DNA from: Haliclona indistincta
Taxonomy: Eukaryota > Porifera > Demospongiae > Haplosclerida > Chalinidae
Assembly: GCA_964017065.1 (NCBI GenBank)
Contig: OZ024791.1
Coordinates: forward strand, 9,031,322 to 9,095,321
Length of the DNA stretch: 64,000 nt
Direction of reading: 5' to 3'
The notes beneath the pieces are model-generated. The model was given only the letters and a program-made list of their open reading frames with translations, did no database searches and had not been told where the DNA came from. Both the position numbers and the translations under genes were made by a program. Shown here one piece after another: positions 59,301 to 64,000 of the stretch (its first letter is position 1; the number at the start of each line of letters is the position of its first letter).

Positions 59301-60251
59301 GGCTGGTTTGTCAAGGTGTGTCCACACACGCTCTGATATGACTGTCACCTCCGCACCTGTGTCGATGTGAAACTCTGTCGGCTTGTCGTTGACTTGTAGA
59401 GTGATACTCCAGTTGTCCTTGCTTCTGTCTGATACTGTTCCAATGAAGGCATCTTCTTCCTGTTCAATACTGGATACTTTTGCGGCTGATCTGCATACTG
59501 CTTCGTAATGTCCTGTCTTCTTGCACTTGCGGCATGTTGCATCCTTGGCAGGGCATTTTTGACGAGAATGAGAAGGAGATTTTCCGCACCATGAACACTT
59601 GCTGTTCTCTGGTCGGCTGTTCTTGGGTTTACTCTTCTGTGGAGCTTGCTTGGGCCTTGCATGATGCTTTGACTGTACTTCTCCCACAGGAGTGTCCTTT
59701 GGATTACCTCTCAGGGTTGGTTGCTGTAGCTTGACTGCTTCAGATTGTCTCACTTGAGTGATTGCCGTAGCTAGAGTGAGTTTGGAGTCCAGCTGTAGTT
59801 TCTCTGAAAGAGAAGAATTGTTGATTCCAACCACAATCCGATCTCTGATCATCTGGTCACGTAGTCCTTCGTAATCGCAGTGTTCGACTAGTGTGTGAAG
59901 AGCTGTGATGAAACTGTCCACAGGCTCACCAGGTTCTTGTCGACGAGAGTTGAACAATGCACGTTCGTATATCACATTTCTTTGTGGAACGAAATGAGCA
60001 TCAAACTTTTTCCTGACTGTCTCGTAAGACTTTTCAGACTCTCCATCAGCATACTTAAACGAAGTGAGTATGTCGTCAGCTTCATCTCCCATACAGTAGA
60101 TTAGCATGTTCAGATGTGCTTCGTCTCCCTTGTCTGCTAGACCCGAGGCCTTGCTGTATCGCTCGAATCGTCTGATCCAACGACACCAGAGTTGAGGTTT
60201 GCTGAACGAGAAGGGTTCCGGTGGAGATACTGTTCCTTGCGGTGTTGCCAT
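56382..60251 (-). CDS. Gag-Pol polyprotein of a Gypsy-type retrotransposon (1289 aa)
   Basis: The start is ATG 60251 (AAGATGG), giving MATPQGTVSPPEPF, a typical gag opening; earlier in-frame codons lack ATG. Order: Gag (about 1-190), two zinc knuckles (C219/C222/H228/C233 and C240/C243/H248/C253), aspartic protease (D297-T-G), reverse transcriptase (LDANAGFWQ, D510; MMDD with D572 and D573), RNase H (D719, E761, D786), integrase with HHCC zinc domain (H943, H946, C976, C979) and DDE core (D1006, D1059, E1095, with exact 35-residue D-E spacing), basic tail. Gag and Pol share one frame with no frameshift. MMDD in place of YMDD is a tolerated variant. Integrase has no recognisable chromodomain. 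All catalytic residues are present. Confidence 0.97.
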   Translation of the reverse strand: MATPQGTVSPPEPFSFSKPQLWCRWIRRFERYSKASGLADKGDEAHLNMLIYCMGDEADDILTSFKYADGESEKSYETVRKKFDAHFVPQRNVIYERALFNSRRQEPGEPVDSFITALHTLVEHCDYEGLRDQMIRDRIVVGINNSSLSEKLQLDSKLTLATAITQVRQSEAVKLQQPTLRGNPKDTPVGEVQSKHHARPKQAPQKSKPKNSRPENSKCSWCGKSPSHSRQKCPAKDATCRKCKKTGHYEAVCRSAAKVSSIEQEEDAFIGTVSDRSKDNWSITLQVNDKPTEFHIDTGAEVTVISERVWTHLDKPALQPSDRNLKCPDTHSLPVMGMFTASIKSHTHETKTQVYVVKGASRSLLGQPAIEQLHLIQRIGVVSSQSLNPHAEFPGLFTGLGKLDGDYTIQLKEGAKPFALSTPRRVAIPLLEPVKEELQRMERLGVISKIQEPTDWCSGMVVVPKGDGKVRICVDLTKLNESVQRERHPLPAVDQVLAQLSGAKVMSKLDANAGFWQIPLSEESSRLTTFITPFGRYRFHRLPFGISSAPEHFQRRMSEMLAGIPNVVCMMDDVLVYGETLEEHNKHLREVLTRLEKAGMTLNNEKCKFAQTSLQFLGHVIDSSGVRPDPGKIEAITEFKQPKNVGDVRRYLGMVNHLSKFAPNLAEVTQPMRELLNKDTHWVWEEAQQTAFEKTKEMLTKSPILTLFDPNLETTVSADASSFGLGAVLLQKQSDGENKPVAYISRSMTSTEQRYAQIEKEALAFTWACERLSDYLIGLKFHIWTDHKPLVPLFSTKHLEEMPIRVQRFRLRMMRYDFSISHVPGKQLLIADALSRSTSRDPTDDDESFHQEGNAYIQLIMQNLPATEQRMEQIKELQQQDEACQLVTKYCYSSWPDKKTAPRVVRPFLPLAAQFSVENGVLMRGSRIVIPPPLQQQILEKLHEGHLGITKCRDRARQSVWWPGLSTQLEKIVTSCETCCKHQQQRAQPLVPSELPELPWQKIGTDLFEWKGDPFLLYVDYYSRYIEIAKLNRTTAGEVINKSKSIFARHGIPEIVFSDNGPQYTAEAFEDFAKSYQFVHKTSSPYFPQSNGEAERAVRTVKNMLEKSSDPYLALLNYRTTPIQGGQYSPAELLMSRLPRTKVPTTRERRKPEIPDETRVRNRDQHMKNKQKKNHDKHHGARELPHVEEGDRVWIPTRNEEATVIETDVAPRSHVIRTNQGSEIRRNRKDIIQLPEERTQQLSTQNDQSPQLHENNQSPQSHENDQSTGPRRSTRTQRPTEHFAPFIKH

Positions 60252-60430
60252 CTTCGTCAGCGTATCTTGTTCGAAGAGAGCTTCTAGAGTTTCGTCTGGA
60301 ATTTCTTGCTCCGGGAGAGCCGAGAGCACTTCGTGAGGAGAGTTGTCCCCGTCGACAAAACTTTAGCTCCGGGAGAGCCGAGAGCTTATCGAACTGCAAA
60401 AATCGAATACTGCACCGGGAGAGCCGAGTG

Positions 60431-60447
60431 CACCGCCGCTGCCACCA
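60431..60447 (-). other. Primer binding site, probably tRNA-Leu
   Basis: On the element strand TGGTGGCAGCGG follows the 5' LTR directly. It complements the 3' end ...CCGCTGCCACCA that I recall for tRNA-Leu(AAG); 12 bases match. The tRNA identity is from memory. Confidence 0.7.
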
Positions 60448-60671
60448 TGTAGCGTTAGCTATACGTGGGCGGGTAGACCAGGATAATATTGATCTGAATG
60501 ATTATTACTGGAATCAAACAGTAAGCAAATAGAATCAAGAGTGAATCGAATGAAGCATGCACACATAGGCGGCCTTTTTAAATAGAGAGGTGAACATGAT
60601 ACTAGTGGGACTAGAGGTGATAAATGATGCACATGGTACACTGAATAATACATAAAGTGTCTAACACCACA
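60448..60671 (-). repeat. Gypsy 5' LTR
   Basis: 224 bp. On the element strand a TATTTAAAAAGG box lies at about 60574-60585, a candidate TATA element for the genomic transcript. Confidence 0.96.
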
Positions 60672-60676
60672 CTCGG
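60672..60676. repeat. Gypsy target duplication, right (CTCGG)
   Basis: Second copy of the 5-bp duplication; HTE-2 sequence continues TATGTATCCCG. Confidence 0.96.
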
Positions 60677-60719
60677 TATGTATCCCGTATCGCCTCAGAG
60701 ACCGGGAGTTAACTATTAC

Positions 60720-61451
60720 ATAACCACAGATAACCAAGAATAACCACTGATAACCAACGATAACAACTGATAACCAACGATAACCAAGAATAACCAGAAT
60801 TAACCACTGATAACCAACCAAAACCACTGATAACCAACGACAACAACCGATAACCAATAATAACCACTGATAACCAACAATAACCACTGATGACCAACAA
60901 TAAGCACTGATAACCAAGAGTAGCCAATGATAACAACGATAACCACTGATAACCAACAATAACCATTGACAACCAAGAATAACCACTGATAACCACCGAT
61001 AACCAAGCATAACCGCTGATAACCAAGAATAACCACTGATAACCAACGATAACCAAGGATAACCAACTATAACCTCTGATAACCAAGAATAACCACTGAT
61101 TATCAACGATAACAACTTCTAACCATCAATAACCACTGATAACCAACAATAACCACTTATAACAGAGAATTACCACTGATAACCATCGATAACCACTGAT
61201 AACCAACAATAACCACTGTTAACCAACGATAACAACTGAAAACCAACAATAACCACTGATAACCAACAATAACCACAGATAACCAAGAATAACCACTGAT
61301 GACCAACGATAACAACTGATAACCAACGATAACCAAGAATAACCAACATTAACCACTGACAACCAACCATAAGCACTGATAACCAACGATAACAACCGAT
61401 AACCAATAATAACCATTGATTACCAAGAAAAACCACTGATAACAACGATAA
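60720..61451. repeat. Minisatellite segment, 0.73 kb
   Basis: ATAACCANNN array, partly shared in arrangement with 54451-54849 (for example ACTTATAACAGAG words). Confidence 0.95.
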
Positions 61452-62150
61452 GTAATAGTTAACTCCCGCTCTCTGAGGCGATACGGGATATATACCGAGG
61501 TGGTTAATTATGCTGTCCGAGGGCGGAGCCCGAGGATGGCATAATTAACCACCGAGGTATTATCCCGATCGCCGAAGAGACCGGGAGTTAACTGACTTGT
61601 ACCCGACCACCAGTCTTCTCGTGGTGTTTGTAGCTGCTCGTAGCTATTCTGTAGCTTGTAAGCGAAGATCTACGAGCGATGGGAGCCCAGGGCACTCGCC
61701 TCCAAGCGCACATGCACTCGCCAGGGCTCATAATGGCTAACGCCCGTGTTCAAGTTGGGCGACAAACGGCGAACCGTCCCGTGTTCAAGTTGGGCGACAA
61801 ACGAAGCCTGGCGTCAACTTTTGTGCAGCTAAAACGCACGGTAACTTGGCTTTCAGGCAGCAATGCTGGCTGACCTTTCCCAAAGGTTAACACGTGCGCC
61901 AAAAATTTATTGATAATTTATTGACGATGGCCCACTAGTATCTGCTATTGTGTGGGGTATAAAGCTCCACTAACTTTCGCCGGGTGGGCAGGTGTGGACA
62001 AGGGACTAGTGCCACTTTGCCACTTCCTGGAAAATATCCATATTTGCCTGTTTTAACTTTAATATCCTGGAAAATATCCATATTTTCCTGTGTATATGGG
62101 ATATATACCATGCCATTTTCCTTTGATCTTTGGGTGTGGTGGGGTACAAC
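61452..62150 (+). mobile_element. HTE-2 copy f, full length
   Basis: Forward copy with 33-bp duplication and a few small insertions (GCACATGCACTCG). Flanks ACGATAA|GTAATAG and GGGGTACAA|CCACTG. Confidence 0.92.
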
Positions 62151-62825
62151 CACTGATAACCAACAATAAACATTGATAACCAAGAATAACCGCTGATAAC
62201 CAGCGATAACCACCGATAACAACTGATAACCATCAATAACCACTGGTAACCAAGAATTACCAAGAATAACCACTGATAACCAAGGATAACCACTGATAAC
62301 CAACAATAACCACTGATAACCAACGATAACCACTCATAACCAAGAATAACCACTGATAACCAACGATAACAACTGATAACCAACAATAACCACTGAAAAC
62401 CACCCATAACCACTGATAACCAACGATAACCACTCATAACCAACAATAACCACTGATAACCAACGATAACCAACTATAACCACTGATAACCTATGATAAA
62501 CACTGATAACCTAGAATAACCACTGATAACCAGCGATAATCCCTGATAACCAATTATATCCACTGATAACCAACAATAACCCCTGATAACCCAGAATAAC
62601 CACTGATAACCAAGAATAACCACTGACAACCTACAATAACCATTAATAACCAACAGTAACCACTGATAACCAACGATAACCACTGATAACCAACGATAAC
62701 CGCTGATAACCAAAAATAACCTCTGATAACCAACAATAACCAATAATAACCAACTTTAACCACTGATAACAAACAATAACCACTGATAACCAACAATAAC
62801 CACTGATAACCAACGATAACCACTG
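62151..62825. repeat. Minisatellite segment, 0.68 kb
   Basis: ATAACCANNN array between HTE-2 copies f and g, which point away from each other's TIR ends. Confidence 0.95.
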
Positions 62826-63475
62826 TTGTACCCCACCACACCCAAAGATCAAAGGAAAATAGCATGGTATATATCCCATATACACAGGAAAATATGGATA
62901 TTTTCCAGGATATTAAAGTTAAAACAGGCAAATATGGATATTTTCCAGGAAGTGGCACTAATCCCTTGTCCACACCTGCCCACCCGGCGAAAGTGAATGG
63001 AGCTTTATACCCCACAAAATAGCAGATACTAGTGGGCCATCGTCAATAAATTATCAATAAATTTTTGGTGCACGTGTTACCCTTTGGGAAAGGTCAGCCA
63101 GCATTGCTGCCTGAAAGCCAAGTTACCGTGCGTTTTAGCTGCACAAAAGTTGACGCCAGGCTTCGTTTGTCGCCCAACTTGAACATGGGCATTCGCCATT
63201 GTTGACCTGGCGAGTGTGCGCTTGGAGGCGAGTGCCCTGGGCTCCCATCACTCGTAGATCTTTGCTTACAAGCTACAGAACAGCTACGAGCAGCTACAAA
63301 CATCACGAGAAGACTAGTGGTGGGGTACAAGTCAGTTAACTCCCGGTCTCTTCGGCGATCGGGATAATACCTCGGTGTTTAATTATGCCATCCTCGGGCT
63401 CCGCCCTCGGACAGCATAATTAACCACCTCGGTATATATCCCGTATCGCCTCAGAGACCGGGAGTTAACTATTAC
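62826..63475 (-). mobile_element. HTE-2 copy g, full length
   Basis: Reverse copy without the 33-bp duplication. Flanks ACCACTG|TTGTACCCC and CTATTAC|ATAACC. A short deletion removes CAAAGTGG near 62955. Confidence 0.92.
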
Positions 63476-63804
63476 ATAACCAATTTTAACCACTGATAAC
63501 CAACAATAACCACTGATAACCAACGATAACCACTGATAACCAACTATAACCACTGATAACCAACGATAACCAAGAAAAACCAACTATAACCTGTGATCAC
63601 CAACGATAACCACTGATAACCAACTATAACCACTGATAACCAACGATAACCAAGAAAAACCAACAATAACCACTGATAACCAACAATAACTACTGATAAC
63701 CAACGATAACCAATGATAACCAACAATAACCAAGAATAACCAACTTTAACCACTGATAACCAACAATAACCACTGATAACCAACAATAAATACTGATAAC
63801 CAAC
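63476..63804. repeat. Last minisatellite segment
   Basis: ATAACCANNN array ending ACTGATAACCAACG at 63804, the right edge of the whole locus. Confidence 0.95.
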
Positions 63805-64000
63805 GCAGTGAAAACCGTTTATTAACTTAATTATCAAGCAGTTGCTCCCCCTTTTTTGGGCTAGTTATAATTCTAATGCACCCATCCTTAGCCGATTATG
63901 TGCGAAATTATTAGAGCCCACGCCCTACCGTATAGCAGTATTAATTTAAAGCACGCAGTAAAATTTCAAAAAATGCAATTCAAAAGGTCATACCTCGTGA
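63805..64000. other. Unique sequence beyond the array
   Basis: About 196 bp, AT-rich, with a CCCCCTTTTTTGGG run. No gene or repeat recognised. It is the only non-repetitive anchor on the right side of the locus. Confidence 0.5.

Larger units (their letters stand above)
56146..60671 (-). mobile_element. Intact Gypsy-type (Mag/K02A2.6-like) LTR retrotransposon, 4526 bp
   Basis: Two 224-bp LTRs look identical base for base, indicating a very recent insertion. A 5-bp duplication, PBS, PPT and a continuous gag-pol frame are present, so it appears replication-competent as a retrotransposon. No envelope-like frame exists. It lies in the hairpin of HTE-2 copy e. Confidence 0.97.
55510..60719 (-). 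mobile_element. HTE-2 copy e, split by the Gypsy insertion
   Basis: The TIR end is at 55510 (TTGTACCCCACCACACCC), the body carries the 33-bp duplication, and the hairpin starts at about 56050. It is interrupted at 56146 and resumes at 60677, ending CTATTAC|ATAACC. Without the retrotransposon it is a full HTE-2. Confidence 0.92.
19028..63804. repeat. Giant 10/20-bp minisatellite locus (ATAACCANNN), about 20 kb of repeat in 26 segments
   Basis: The basic unit is ten bases, ATAACCANNN. The variable triplet is usually CTG, ACA, ACG, AGA, ACT, AAG or ATG; CTG alternates with an AC-type triplet to give a common 20-bp period. The unit is stop-rich on the plus strand and stop-poor on the minus strand, which creates long meaningless frames. 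Inserted elements divide it into segments. Those under 300 bp (19028-19144, 19461-19567, 20061-20269, 23541-23566, 25313-25330, 42185-42374, 45149-45195, 55423-55509) hold only this repeat. Confidence 0.98.

Noticed and set aside
57593..59662. Additional short frames within the Gypsy polyprotein region
   Set aside because: Alternate-frame shadows of the continuous gag-pol gene; there is no env-like protein.
19028..63804. CRISPR array
   Set aside because: Repeats are 10/20 bp without unique spacers of constant length, the context is eukaryotic, and there are no cas genes.
19028..63804. Telomeric or subtelomeric repeat
   Set aside because: The unit contains TAACC but not a tandem CCCTAA-type telomere sequence, and it is interrupted by many transposons and bounded by unique DNA on the right.

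Overview
This is eukaryotic, metazoan-type DNA: satellites, nested transposons, intron-like signals, an assembly gap at 18828-19027, and no operons or ribosome binding sites. The mobile-element repertoire (a gag-pol Gypsy/Mag-type retrotransposon, a BED-finger hAT, a DUF3504/Crypton-type tyrosine recombinase, many foldback MITEs) suggests an invertebrate. My leaning is a sponge or another early-branching marine animal, but nothing here proves the taxon. No complete host gene is visible.

Layout. 1-4303 is a 183-bp satellite that flips orientation at about 2292 and is interrupted by a ~1.2-kb Helitron/Helentron-like element (HLE copy A). 4304-19027 is ordinary repeat-rich intergenic DNA. It holds two more HLE copies, five or more MITEs (three with clear target duplications), a 1.65-kb palindrome, a CA microsatellite, several minisatellites, a possible first exon (11830), and one convincing partial exon (18340-18827) that runs into the gap.

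19028-63804 is one very large locus: about 20 kb in total of a degenerate 10/20-bp minisatellite (unit ATAACCANNN). Into it are packed 22 'hairpin-TIR' elements of six families, four HLE copies, a duplicated LINE-like retroposon, one intact hAT transposon (45196-47547, TSD CCATTGAT), one tyrosine-recombinase transposon (48612-50451), and one intact Gypsy-type LTR retrotransposon (56146-60671, identical-looking 224-bp LTRs, TSD CTCGG). Two segmental duplications inside the locus (about 23.57-28.5 vs 36.75-40.5 kb, and about 32.6-35.3 vs 42.2-43.6 kb) show that it grows by copying blocks as well as by insertion.

The candidate undescribed system is the hairpin-TIR group (called HTE-1 to HTE-6 here). 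Six families with no obvious overall sequence similarity share one plan: a terminal long hairpin starting GTAHTAG/GTAATAT, an inner TIR, a body, and a matching TIR at the far end. All six carry a GC-GNA-GC (or GT-GCA-GC) mini-hairpin at the hairpin apex, always on the same strand relative to the element. Most insert at the same phase of the 10-bp unit without a duplication. One family, HTE-4, encodes an apparently intact tyrosine recombinase (R-H-R-H-Y complete) on that same strand. A folded single strand recognised by the recombinase, as for integron attC sites, is an attractive but untested reading. The other five families would then be non-autonomous passengers.
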